Below the pieces are notes generated by a model. That model made no database searches. It saw nothing but the letters and a program-made list of their open reading frames with translations, and had not been told where the DNA came from. Both the position numbers and the translations under genes were made by a program. DNA of 64,000 nt, taken from assembly GCA_028752905.1 (NCBI GenBank), contig JAQNBH010000007.1:45803526-45867525 (forward strand). Reading direction: 5' to 3'. Numbering within the stretch: the stretch's first letter is position 1; each line of letters begins with the position of its first letter. This DNA comes from Cladorhizidae sp. MBARI D1340-BT2. Lineage: Eukaryota; Porifera; Demospongiae; Poecilosclerida; Cladorhizidae. Below are positions 11,258-23,400 of this stretch, one piece after another.

Positions 11258-11438
11258 GTACTTTAACTATAGGAAAGTACCCTCAAAATGTCTCAGAATC
11301 AATATGAGAGCATCGATTTTGCCAAAAAATTCGCCCCCAGATCCCCCTACTTGGGGCTTGCTTACGCACGCCCATCACGTAAACGCCAAACGTTTTGAGT
11401 TTCCCCCCTCCCAAACTGTAAATCCGTATGAACCCCTG

Positions 11439-12183
11439 ACTACCCATATCTCCCTCTCTGTCAGTGTCTATAGTCTCACCATATACTTACTCTATGCCAT
11501 ATTGATAGCTCTATAGCCATAGTAGTAGAACCCTAGTTCTATAGCTAGACAACACCCCTTCTTAGAAATCTCAAAACCCAGGAGCTACCCAGGAAAATAA
11601 TGTCCCAAACAACTATTAGCAATATTATATATTTTGTAAGTTCTATTTTATGTCTACACTTACTACTCACCTTGGGACTGTTCTTGGTTCTCCTCAGCAT
11701 CTGTAGAGACACTATCATTGACAAAAGGTGCATCTACGAAGGCGCTATGGCTACCACTAACTATAGGCTCAGAAATGACAGCTCTACTCAGAGCTGCTAC
11801 TTCCTCAGGAGCTACAACTCTTTCTCTACGGTACACATGGACATCTTCTCCTTCGTTGCAACTGGATTCATTCTCAAAGAGACCAAAATTGCTGTTGTAG
11901 CACATTGACAAAATATCGCTCACGGTGAACTTGGAATCCATTTTTACTTGGAATCCATTTTTACTTGGAATCCATTTTTACTTGGAATCAAGTTAGACGT
12001 CACGCTACCTTAGTTACCAAAGTAGTAAGTCAACGATATTAAATATGTAGCTAGAGCAACTCTCTGGGCATGCGCTGGTACAATCAGTATGCGTGTAGCT
12101 GCAACGGTCGATCTGTAATAAATATTTTTGCGAAGTTAGTTTGCTCTCGTGTCACATGACGCTTACATCCATGAAAGGGTTAA
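11439..12183 (-). mobile_element. piggyBac-type 5' end segment
   Basis: It ends at TTAA (12180-12183) with CCCTTTCATGGATG read on the minus strand, followed by about 240 bp of leader and the exon candidate at 11671-11941. Three copies of a 17-bp unit (TTTTTACTTGGAATCCA, 11941-11991) duplicate the start-codon region. The element continues left of the hAT insertion. Confidence 0.5.
11671..11941 (-). pseudogene. Candidate exon 1, N-terminus of a piggyBac-type transposase
   Basis: Ninety codons start MDSKFTVSDILSMC and contain an acidic stretch (ENESSCNEGED), ending EENQEQSQ just before a GTGAGT donor at 11670. About 240 bp upstream the minus strand begins TTAA-CCCTTTCATGGATG, a piggyBac-like terminus, which suggests this is the N-terminus of that element's transposase. 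The exon ends in phase 1 and fits the acceptor at 7621. There is no similarity I can name with certainty; the assignment rests on position and general composition. Confidence 0.4.
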
Positions 12184-12405
12184 GGCAGTACTGGAGCCTA
12201 CATTTGCTTCCAATTTTCCATCCCTGCACTCTGGTGGTGGCAAATGTGTGCATTCCAATACCTCAATTTTTCGTAAGTACATTATCCTGTACTCAATTAC
12301 ATCATCCCTCTCGTGACCATCGACATACACACCCTTCGGTAAGATGTAGGATGGCAGCCAAGATAATGTAGCCACTTACAAGCAGTGCGAGGAATTATGC
12401 TACGA
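12184..12405 (-). pseudogene. N-terminal fragment of the DDE transposase
   Basis: The minus-strand frames read RTACKWLHYLGC, then after a frameshift KGVYVDGHERDDVIEYR, KIEVLECTHLPPPEC and VGSSTA, ending at the TTAA at 12180. The GVYVDGHER...VEYR block precedes the DEST motif in this family. It is the missing upstream part of the pieces at 6619-7090 and 6000-6487. Confidence 0.65.
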
Positions 12406-12439
12406 GGAAAGGCAGGAGGGAGGTGAGAGTAGGGAAGCA

Positions 12440-14122
12440 CATCATGGTTAACCCAGGCAGCAAATCATGGTTAACCCAGGCAGCAAATCATGGTTAACCC
12501 AGGCAGCAAATCATGGTTAACCCAGGCAGCAAATCATGGTTAACCCAGGCAGCAAATCATGGTTAACCCAGGCAGCAAATCATGGTTAACCCAGGCAGCA
12601 AATCATGGTTAACCCAGGCAGCAAATCATGGTTAACCCAGGCAGCAAATCATGGTTAACCCAGGCAGCAAATCATGGTTAACCCAGGCAGCAAATCATGG
12701 TTAACCCAGGCAGCAAATCATGGTTAACCCAGGCAGCAAATCATGGCTAACCCAGGCAGCAAATCATGGCTAACCCAGGCAGCAAATCATGGCTAACCCA
12801 GGCAGCAAATCATGGCTAACCCAGGCAGCAAATCATGGCTAACCCAGGCAGCAAATCATGGCTAACCCAGGCAGCAAATCATGGCTAACCCAGGCAGCAA
12901 ATCATGGCTAACCCAGGCAGCAAATCATGGCTAACCCAGGCAGCAAATCATGGCTAACCCAGGCAGCAAATCATGGCTAACCCAGGCAGCAAATCATGGC
13001 TAACCCAGGCAGCAAATCATGGCTAACCCAGGCAGCAAATCATGGCTAACCCAGGCAGCAAATCATGGCTAACCCAGGCAGCAAATCATGGCTAACCCAG
13101 GCAGCAAATCATGGCTAACCCAGGCAGCAAATCATGGCTAACCCAGGCAGCAAATCATGGCTAACCCAGGCAGCAAATCATGGCTAACCCAGGCAGCAAA
13201 TCATGGCTAACCCAGGCAGCAAATCATGGCTAACCCAGGCAGCAAATCATGGCTAACCCAGGCAGCAAATCATGGCTAACCCAGGCAGCAAATCATGGCT
13301 AACCCAGGCAGCAAATCATGGCTAACCCAGGCAGCAAATCATGGCTAACCCAGGCAGCAAATCATGGCTAACCCAGGCAGCAAATCATGGCTAACCCAGG
13401 CAGCAAATCATGGCTAACCCAGGCAGCAAATCATGGCTAACCCAGGCAGCAAATCATGGCTAACCCAGGCAGCAAATCATGGCTAACCCAGGCAGCAAAT
13501 CAAGGCTAACCCAGGCAGCAAATCAAGGCTAACCCAGGCAGCAAATCATGGCTAACCCAGGCAGCAAATCATGGCTAACCCAGGCAGCAAATCATGGCTA
13601 ACCCAGGCAGCAAATCATGGCTAACCCAGGCAGCAAATCATGGCTAACCCAGGCAGCAAATCATGGCTAACCCAGGCAGCAAATCATGGCTAACCCAGGC
13701 AGCAAATCATGGCTAACCCAGGCAGCAAATCATGGCTAACCCAGGCAGCAAATCATGGCTAACCCAGGCAGCAAATCATGGCTAACCCAGGCAGCAAATC
13801 ATGGCTAACCCAGGCAGCAAATCATGGCTAACCCAGGCAGCAAATCATGGCTAACCCAGGCAGCAAATCATGGCTAACCCAGGCAGCAAATCATGGCTAA
13901 CCCAGGCAGCAAATCATGGCTAACCCAGGCAGCAAATCATGGCTAACCCAGGCAGCAAATCATGGCTAACCCAGGCAGCAAATCATGGCTAACCCAGGCA
14001 GCAAATCATGGCTATCCCAGGCAGCAAATCATGGCTAACCCAGGCAGCAAATCATGGCTAACCCAGGCAGCAAATCATGGCTAACCCAGGCAGCAAATCA
14101 TGGCTAACCCAGGCAGCAAATC
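12440..14122. repeat. Minisatellite, 23-bp unit, about 73 copies
   Basis: The unit core is AAATCATGGCTAACCCAGGC. Roughly the first 13 copies have GGTTAACCC and nearly all later ones GGCTAACCC, with a sharp switch near 12740. Two adjacent copies near 13505 have CAAGGC and one near 14012 has CTATCCC. Confidence 0.97.
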
Positions 14123-14418
14123 TAGCAGCTGTCATGGTTGGTTGACCTTTTTCATAGGCATTTTGCTGCAACCATGTGAGCGACACTCCTCATCATCCAA
14201 TACATAGGGCTGCTTGTGCTTTCCTCTTAGAGAATCAGAAAACTCTTAGAGAATCAGAAAAATGTGAAGTATTCCTGAACTAGTCCAGTCTATAATATTA
14301 TGTGATGAGTTGAAGCGTTACAGAACTAGGCCAGTCTCCCTCTCATCTAGTGATGCATGAAGTGTTGGCTGGTCTCTAGTCTAATATTATGTGATGGTGT
14401 TGTTGCCTCTTGCCTCAG
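14123..14418. other. Intron end before the first recognised TNPO3 exon
   Basis: Unique sequence between the 23-bp array and the exon acceptor. No further coding segment is recognised. Confidence 0.6.
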
Positions 14419-14482
14419 ATTTAGTCAGAGCAACGCCACAGTGTCGGTGTTGCTGGATGTGCTCATAGTTCTTCCTGAGGAG
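14419..14482 (+). CDS. TNPO3: TNPO3 exon (first recognised)
   Basis: The acceptor follows a pyrimidine-rich tract ending in CTCAG. The exon gives one base to finish a codon, then 21 residues ending VLIVLPEE, matching human LTVLPEE. The donor is GTAGGG at 14483. The next intron is only 60 bp. Confidence 0.9.
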
Positions 14483-17400
14483 GTAGGGAGGAAGCAGAGA
14501 GTGTTCTGGTGTGCTGCCAAGTTCATTGCTCTGTTGTTGTAGATCCACAACAGGTCTCTAAGGCTAGGCCAGAACCGTCGCAAGGAGCTCACCCAAGACC
14601 TGGGCAAGGATTGGGAGGTGGTCCTGTCTCTCCTCATGGCCTCCTTGAAGGCCTACCCAGAGAACTCAGAGATTCTGTATCGAGTAAGAACTCGTTTGTT
14701 ATTGCATGAGGATCATGTCGTTTACCATGGATGCAATATTGTGGGTGGAACTAACAGCTACCCCCTGATATATTGTGGGTGGAGCTAATGGCCACTCCCC
14801 CTGATATATTGTGGGTGGAGCTAACAGCTACCCCCCTGATATATTGTGGGTGGAGTAAATATTGTGAGGCTCTATGGTCAGTACGAATATGATGGTAAAG
14901 GATCATCTAACTCTCCACATGGTACAGTCTTGCTTCCAAACAGGTTATCCAATATATTTGTACATCGACAGCTTCTTGCTTGACATTCATCTTCAAGCAT
15001 CTATATTTGTTCCTCCTCTTGACATTCATCTTCAAGCATCTATATTTGCTACTCCTCTTGACATTCATCTTCAAGCATCTATATTTGTTACTCCTCTTGA
15101 CATTCATCTTCAAGCATCTATATTTGTTCCACCTCTTGACATTCATCTTCAAGCATCTATATTTGCTCCTCTTGACATTCATCTTCAAGCATCTATATTT
15201 GTTCCACCTCTTGACATTCATCTTCAAGCATCTATATTTGCTCCACCTCTTGACATTCATCTTCAAGCATCTATATTTGCTCCACCTCTTGACATTCATC
15301 TTCAAGCATCTCCTCCTCTTGACATTCATCTTCAAGCATCTATATTTGTTCCTTCTCTTGACATTCATCTTCAAGCATCTATATTTGCTCCTTCTCTTGA
15401 CATTCATCTTCAAGCATCTATATTTGTTCCACCTCTTGACATTCATCTTCAAGCATCTATATTTGCTCCACCTCTTGACATTCATCTTCAAGCATCTATA
15501 TTTGCTCCTTCTCTTGACATTCATCTTCAAGCATCTATATTTGTTCCACTTCTTGACATTCATCTTCAAGCATCTATATTTGTTCCTCCTCTTGACATTC
15601 ATCTTCAAGCATCTATATTTGCCCTACCTCTTGACATTCATCTTCAAGCATCTATATTTGCTCCACCTCTTGACATTCATCTTCAAGCATCTATATTTGT
15701 TCCACCTCTTGACATTCATCTTCAAGCATCTATATTTGCTCCACCTCTTGACCTTCATCTTCAAACATCTATATTTGCTCCTCTTGACATTCATCTTCAA
15801 GCATCTATATTTGTTACTCCTCTTGACATTCATCTTCAAGCATCTATATTTGCTCCACCTCTTGACATTCATCTTCAAGCATCTCCTCCTCTTGACATTC
15901 ATCTTCAAGCATCTATATTTGCTCCACCTCTTGACATTCATCTTCAAGCATCTCCTCCTCTTGACATTCATCTTCAAGCATCTATATTTGTTCCTTCTCT
16001 TGACATTCATCTTCAAGCATCTATATTTGCTCCACCTCTTGACATTCATCTTCAAGCATCTCCTCCTCTTGACATTCATCTTCAAGCATCTATATTTGCT
16101 CCACCTCTTGACATTCATCTTCAAGCATCTCCTCCTCTTGACATTCATCTTCAAGCATCTATATTTGCTCCTTCTCTTGACATTCATCTTCAAGCATCTA
16201 TATTTGTTCCTCCTCTTGACATTCATCTTCAAGCATCTATATTTGTTCCACTTCTTGACATTCATCTTCAAGCATCTATATTTGTTCCTCCTCTTGACAT
16301 TCATCTTCAAGCATCTATATTTGCCCTACCTCTTGACATTCATCTTCAAGCATCTATATTTGCTCCACCTCTTGACATTCATCTTCAAGCATCTATATTT
16401 GTTCCACCTCTTGACATTCATCTTCAAGCATCTATATTTGTTCCTTCTCTTGACATTCATCTTCAAGCATCTATATTTGCTCCACCTCTTGACATTCATC
16501 TTCAAGCATCTATATTTGCTCCACCTCTTGACATTCATCTTCAAGCATCTATATTTGCTCCACCTCTTGACATTCATCTTCAAGCATCTATATTTGCTAC
16601 ACCTCTTGACATTCATCTTCAAGCATCTATATTTGCTCCACCTCTTGACATTCATCTTCAAGCATCTATATTTGCCCTACCTCTTGACATTCATCTTCAA
16701 GCATCTATATTTGCTCCACCTCTTGACATTCATCTTCAAGCATCTATATTTGTTCCACCTCTTGACATTCATCTTCAAGCATCTATATTTGTTCCTTCTC
16801 TTGACATTCATCTTCAAGCATCTATATTTGTTCCTCCTCTTGACATTCATCTTCAAGCATCTATATTTGCTCCACCTCTTGACATTCATCTTCAAGCATC
16901 TATATTTGCCCCACCTCTTGACATTCATCTTCAAGCATCTATATTTGCTCCTCTTGACATTCATCTTCAAGCATCTATATTTGTTCCTCCTCTTGACATT
17001 CATCTTCAAGCATCTATATTTGTTCCACCTCTTGACATTCATCTTCAAGCATCTATATTTGTTACTCCTCTTGACATTCATCTTCAAGCATCTATATTTG
17101 CTCCACCTCTTGCCATTCATCTTCAAGCATCTATATTTGCTCCACTTCTTGACATTCATCTTCAAGCATCTATATTTGCTCCACCTCTTGACATTCATCT
17201 TCAAGCATCTATATTTGCTCCACCTCTTGACATTCATCTTCAAGCATCTCCTCCTCTTGACATTCATCTTCAAGCATCTATATTTGCTCCACCTCTTGAC
17301 ATTCATCTTCAAGCATCTCCTCCTCTTGACATTCATCTTCAAGCATCTATATTTGCTCCACCTCTTGACATTCATCTTCAAGCATCTCCTCCTCTTGACA

Positions 17401-20400
17401 TTCATCTTCAAGCATCTATATTTGCTCCTTCTCTTGACATTCATCTTCAAGCATCTATATTTGCTCCACCTCTTGACATTCATCTTCAAGCATCTCCTCC
17501 TCTTGACATTCATCTTCAAGCATCTATATTTGCTCCACCTCTTGACATTCATCTTCAAGCATCTCCTCCTCTTGACATTCATCTTCAAGCATCTATATTT
17601 GCCCTACCTCTTGACATTCATCTTCAAGCATCTATATTTGCTCCACCTCTTGACATTCATCTTCAAGCATCTATATTTGTTCCACCTCTTGACATTCATC
17701 TTCAAGCATCTATATTTGTTCCACCTCTTGACATTCATCTTCAAGCATCTATATTTGCTCCACCTCTTGACCTTCATCTTCAAACATCTATATTTGCTCC
17801 TCTTGACATTCATCTTCAAGCATCTATATTTGTTACTCCTCTTGACATTCATCTTCAAGCATCTATATTTGCTCCACTTCTTGACATTCATCTTCAAGCA
17901 TCTATATTTGCTCCACCTCTTGACATTCATCTTCAAGCATCTATATTTGTTCCTTCTCTTGACATTCATCTTCAAGCATCTATATTTGTTACTCCTCTTG
18001 ACATTCATCTTCAAGCATCTCCTCCTCTTGACATTCATCTTCAAGCATCTATATTTGTTCCTTCTCTTGACATTCATCTTCAAGCATCTATATTTGCTCC
18101 ACCTCTTGACATTCATCTTCAAGCATCTCCTCCTCTTGACATTCATCTTCAAGCATCTATATTTGTTCCTTCTCTTGACATTCATCTTCAAGCATCTATA
18201 TTTGCTCCACCTCTTGACATTCATCTTCAAGCATCTATATTTGCTCCACCTCTTGACATTCATCTTCAAGCATCTCCTCCTCTTGACATTCATCTTCAAG
18301 CATCTATATTTGCTCCACCTCTTGACATTCATCTTCAAGCATCTCCTCCTCTTGACATTCATCTTCAAGCATCTATATTTGCTCCACCTCTTGACATTCA
18401 TCTTCAAGCATCTATATTTGCTCCTTCTCTTGACATTCATCTTCAAGCATCTATATTTGTTCCACTTCTTGACATTCATCTTCAAGCATCTATATTTGTT
18501 CCTCCTCTTGACATTCATCTTCAAGCATCTATATTTGCCCTACCTCTTGACATTCATCTTCAAGCATCTATATTTGCTCCACCTCTTGACATTCATCTTC
18601 AAGCATCTATATTTGTTCCACCTCTTGACATTCATCTTCAAGCATCTATATTTGCTCCTTCTCTTGACATTCATCTTCAAGCATCTATATTTGTTCCACC
18701 TCTTGACATTCATCTTCAAGTATCTATATTTGCTCCACCTCTTGACATTCATCTTCAAGCATCTATATTTGCTCCTCTTGACATTCATCTTCAAGCATCT
18801 ATATTTGTTCCACCTCTTGACATTCATCTTCAAGCATCTATATTTGTTCCTCCTCTTGACATTCATCTTCAAGCATCTATATTTGCTCCACCTCTTGACA
18901 TTCATCTTCAAGCATCTATATTTGCTCCACCTCTTGACATTCATCTTCAAGCATCTATATTTGTTCCACCTCTTGACATTCATCTTCAAGCATCTATATT
19001 TGCTCCTCTTGACATTCATCTTCAAGCATCTATATTTGTTCCACCTCTTGACATTCATCTTCAAGCATCTATATTTGTTCCTCCTCTTGACATTCATCTT
19101 CAAGCATCTATATTTGCTCCACCTCTTGACATTCATCTTCAAGCATCTATATTTGCTCCACCTCTTGACATTCATCTTCAAGCATCTATATTTGTTCCAC
19201 CTCTTGACATTCATCTTCAAGCATCTATATTTGCTCCTCCTCTTGACATTCATCTTCAAGCATCTATATTTGCTCCTTCTCTTGACATTCATCTTCAAGC
19301 ATCTATATTTGTTCCACCTCTTGACATTCATCTTCAAGCATCTATATTTGTTACTCCTCTTGACATTCATCTTCAAGCATCTATATTTGTTACTCCTCTT
19401 GACATTCATCTTCAAGCATCTATATTTGTTACTCCTCTTGACATTCATCTTCAAGCATCTATATTTGCTCCTCCTCTTGACATTCATCTTCAAGCATCTA
19501 TATTTGCTCCTTCTCTTGACATTCATCTTCAAGCATCTATATTTGTTCCTTCTCTTGACATTCATCTTCAAGCATCTATATTTGCTCCACCTCTTGACAT
19601 TCATCTTCAAGCATCTATATTTGCTCCACCTCTTGACATTCATCTTCAAGCATCTATATTTGTTCCTTCTCTTGACATTCATCTTCAAGCATCTATATTT
19701 GTTCCACCTCTTGACATTCATCTTCAAGCATCTATATTTGTTCCTCCTCTTGACATTCATCTTCAAGCATCTATATTTGTTCCACCTCTTGACATTCATC
19801 TTCAAGCATCTATATTTGTTCCTCCTCTTGACATTCATCTTCAAGCATCTATATTTGTTCCTCCTCTTGACATTCATCTTCAAGCATCTATATTTGCTCC
19901 ACCTCTTGACATTCATCTTCAAGCATCTATATTTGTTCCACCTCTTGACATTCATCTTCAAGCATCTATATTTGTTACTCCTCTTGACATTCATCTTCAA
20001 GCATCTATATTTGCTCCACCTCTTGACATTCATCTTCAAGCATCTATATTTGCTCCACCTCTTGACATTCATCTTCAAGCATCTATATTTGTTCCTCCTA
20101 TTGACATTCATCTTCAAGCATCTATATTTGCTCCACCTCTTGACATTCATCTTCAAGCATCTATATTTGTTACTCCTCTTGACATTCATCTTCAAGCATC
20201 TATATTTGCTCCACCTCTTGACATTCATCTTCAAGCATCTATATTTGCTCCACCTCTTGACATTCATCTTCAAGCATCTATATTTGCTCCTCCTCTTGAC
20301 ATTCATCTTCAAGCATCTATATTTGCTCCACCTCTTGACATTCATCTTCAAGCATCTATATTTGTTACTCCTCTTGCCATTCATCTTCAAGCATCTATAT

Positions 20401-23400
20401 TTGCTCCTCCTCTTGACATTCATCTTCAAGCATCTATATTTGTTACTCCTCTTGACATTCATCTTCAAGCATCTATATTTGTTACTCCTCTTGACATTCA
20501 TCTTCAAGCATCTATATTTGCTCCACCTCTTGACATTCATCTTCAAGCATCTATATTTGTTCCTCCTCTTGACATTCATCTTCAAGCATCTATATTTGCT
20601 CCTCTTGACATTCATCTTCAAGCATCTATATTTGCTCCTCCTCTTGACATTCATCTTCAAGCATCTATATTTGTTACTCCTCTTGACATTCATCTTCAAG
20701 CATCTATATTTGTTACTCCTCTTGACATTCATCTTCAAGCATCTATATTTGCTCCACCTCTTGACATTCATCTTCAAGCATCTATATTTGCTCCTCCTCT
20801 TGACATTCATCTTCAAGCATCTATATTTGTTCCACCTCTTGACATTCATCTTCAAGCATCTATATTTGTTCCACCTCTTGACATTCATCTTCAAGCATCT
20901 ATATTTGTTCCACCTCTTGACATTCATCTTCAAGCATCTATATTTGTTCCACCTCTTGACATTCATCTTCAAGCATCTATATTTGCTCCTCCTCTTGACA
21001 TTCATCTTCAAGCATCTATATTTGCTCCACCTCTTGACATTCATCTTCAAGCATCTATATTTGCTCCTCCTCTTGACATTCATCTTCAAGCATCTATATT
21101 TGCTCCACCTCTTGACATTCATCTTCAAGCATCTATATTTGTTCCACCTCTTGACATTCATCTTCAAGCATCTATATTTGCTCCTCTTGACATTCATCTT
21201 CAAGCATCTATATTTGTTCCACCTCTTGACATTCATCTTCAAGCATCTCCTCCTCTTGACATTCATCTTCAAGCATCTATATTTGCTCCTCTTGACATTC
21301 ATCTTCAAGCATCTATATTTGTTCCTCCTCTTGACATTCATCTTCAAGCATCTATATTTGTTCCTCCTCTTGACATTCATCTTCAAGCATCTATATTTGT
21401 TCCACCTCTTGACATTTATCTTCAAGCATCTATATTTGCTCCACCTCTTGACATTCATCTTCAAGCATCTATATTTGCTCCACCTCTTGACATTCATCTT
21501 CAAGCATCTATATTTGTTACTCCTCTTGACATTCATCTTCAAGCATCTATATTTGCTCCACCTCTTGACATTCATCTTCAAGCATCTATATTTGCTCCAC
21601 CTCTTGACATTCATCTTCAAGCATCTATATTTGTTCCACCTCTTGACATTCATCTTCAAGCATCTATATTTGCTCCTCCTCTTGACATTCATCTTCAAGC
21701 ATCTATATTTGTTACTCCTCTTGACATTCATCTTCAAGCATCTATATTTGTTCCTCCTCTTGACATTCATCTTCAAGCATCTATATTTGTTACTCCTCTT
21801 GACATTCATCTTCAAGCATCTATATTTGTTCCTCCTCTTGACATTCATCTTCAAGCATCTATATTTGCTCCTTCTCTTGACATTCATCTTCAAGCATCTT
21901 TATTTGTTCCACCTCTTGACATTCATCTTCAAGCATCTATATTTGCTCCTCCTCTTGACATTCATCTTCAAGCATCTATATTTGTTACTCCTCTTGACAT
22001 TCATCTTAAAGCATCTATATTTGTTACTCCTCTTGACATTCATCTTCAAGCATCTATATTTGTTCCTCCTCTTGACATTCATCTTCAAGCATCTATATTT
22101 GCTCCACCTCTTGACATTCATCTTCAAGCATCTATATTTGCTCCACCTCTTGACATTCATCTTCAAGCATCTATATTTGCTCCACCTCTTGACATTCATC
22201 TTCAAGCATCTTTATTTGTTCCACCTCTTGACATTCATCTTCAAGCATCTATATTTGCTCCTCCTCTTGACATTCATCTTCAAGCATCTATATTTGTTAC
22301 TCCTCTTGACATTCATCTTAAAGCATCTATATTTGTTACTCCTCTTGACATTCATCTTCAAGCATCTATATTTGTTACTCCTCTTGACATTCATCTTCAA
22401 GCATCTATATTTGTTCCTCCTCTTGACATTCATCTTCAAGCATCTATATTTGTTCCACCTCTTGACATTCATCTTCAAGCATCTATATTTGCTCCACCTC
22501 TTGACATTCATCTTCAAGCATCTATATTTGTTCCTCCTCTTGACATTCATCTTCAAGCATCTATATTTGTTCCTCCTCTTGACATTCATCTTCAAGCATC
22601 TATATTTGTTCCACCTCTTGACATTCATCTTCAAGCATCTATATTTGCTCCACCTCTTGACATTCATCTTCAAGCATCTATATTTGTTCCTCCTCTTGAC
22701 ATTCATCTTCAAGCATCTATATTTGCTCCACCTCTTGACATTCATCTTCAAGCATCTATATTTGTTACTCCTCTTGACATTCATCTTCAAGCATCTATAT
22801 TTGTTCCACCTCTTGACATTCATCTTCAAGCATCTATATTTGCTCCTCCTCTTGACATTCATCTTCAAGCATCTATATTTGTTCCACCTCTTGACATTCA
22901 TCTTCAAGCATCTATATTTGTTCCTCCTCTTGACATTCATCTTCAAGCATCTATATTTGTTCCACCTCTTGACATTCATCTTCAAGCATCTATATTTGCT
23001 CCACCTCTTGACATTCATCTTCAAACATCTATATTTGTTACTCCTCTTGACATTCATCTTCAAGCATCTATATTTGTTCCTCCTCTTGACATTCATCTTC
23101 AAGCATCTATATTTGTTCCACCTCTTGACATTCATCTTCAAGCATCTATATTTGTTCCACCTCTTGACATTCATCTTCAAGCATCTATATTTGCTCCACC
23201 TCTTGACCTTCATCTCTTGTGCGGTCCTTAGGTCCAATCATCAAAACCTTAGGACCAGAAGACTCCAAATGTTCAAATGCCTTGCAGAGACTTATCTGTT
23301 TCTCCATTGCAGAGAAGAGTTGTGAGTGAGGCATTGGTAAAGATGATCTTTCATGAAGACATGACTAACCTGTGTTGAGTGGTCTCTACAGATGGCCGAC

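Larger units (their letters stand above)
7669..11438 (-). mobile_element. hAT element 1 (decayed), with a nested TTAA element
   Basis: The left end CAGGGTTTCATACAG (7669) is inverted relative to the right end CCGTATGAACCCCTG (to 11438). ACTAC flanks both sides (7664-7668 and 11439-11443), a 5-bp target-site duplication. The interior carries a hAT transposase pseudogene, a 735-bp TTAA element and two hairpins. Without the nested element it is about 3.0 kb, close to hAT element 2 in this window. It sits within the candidate intron of the piggyBac-like gene. Confidence 0.75.

Noticed and set aside
14874..23325. Open frames of about 2780 codons on the plus strand and up to 1117 on the minus strand
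   Set aside because: All run through the 39-bp minisatellite. The unit is 13 codons long and stop-free in several frames, the products are pure 13-residue repeats, and the array lies in an intron of a gene with clear exons on both sides.
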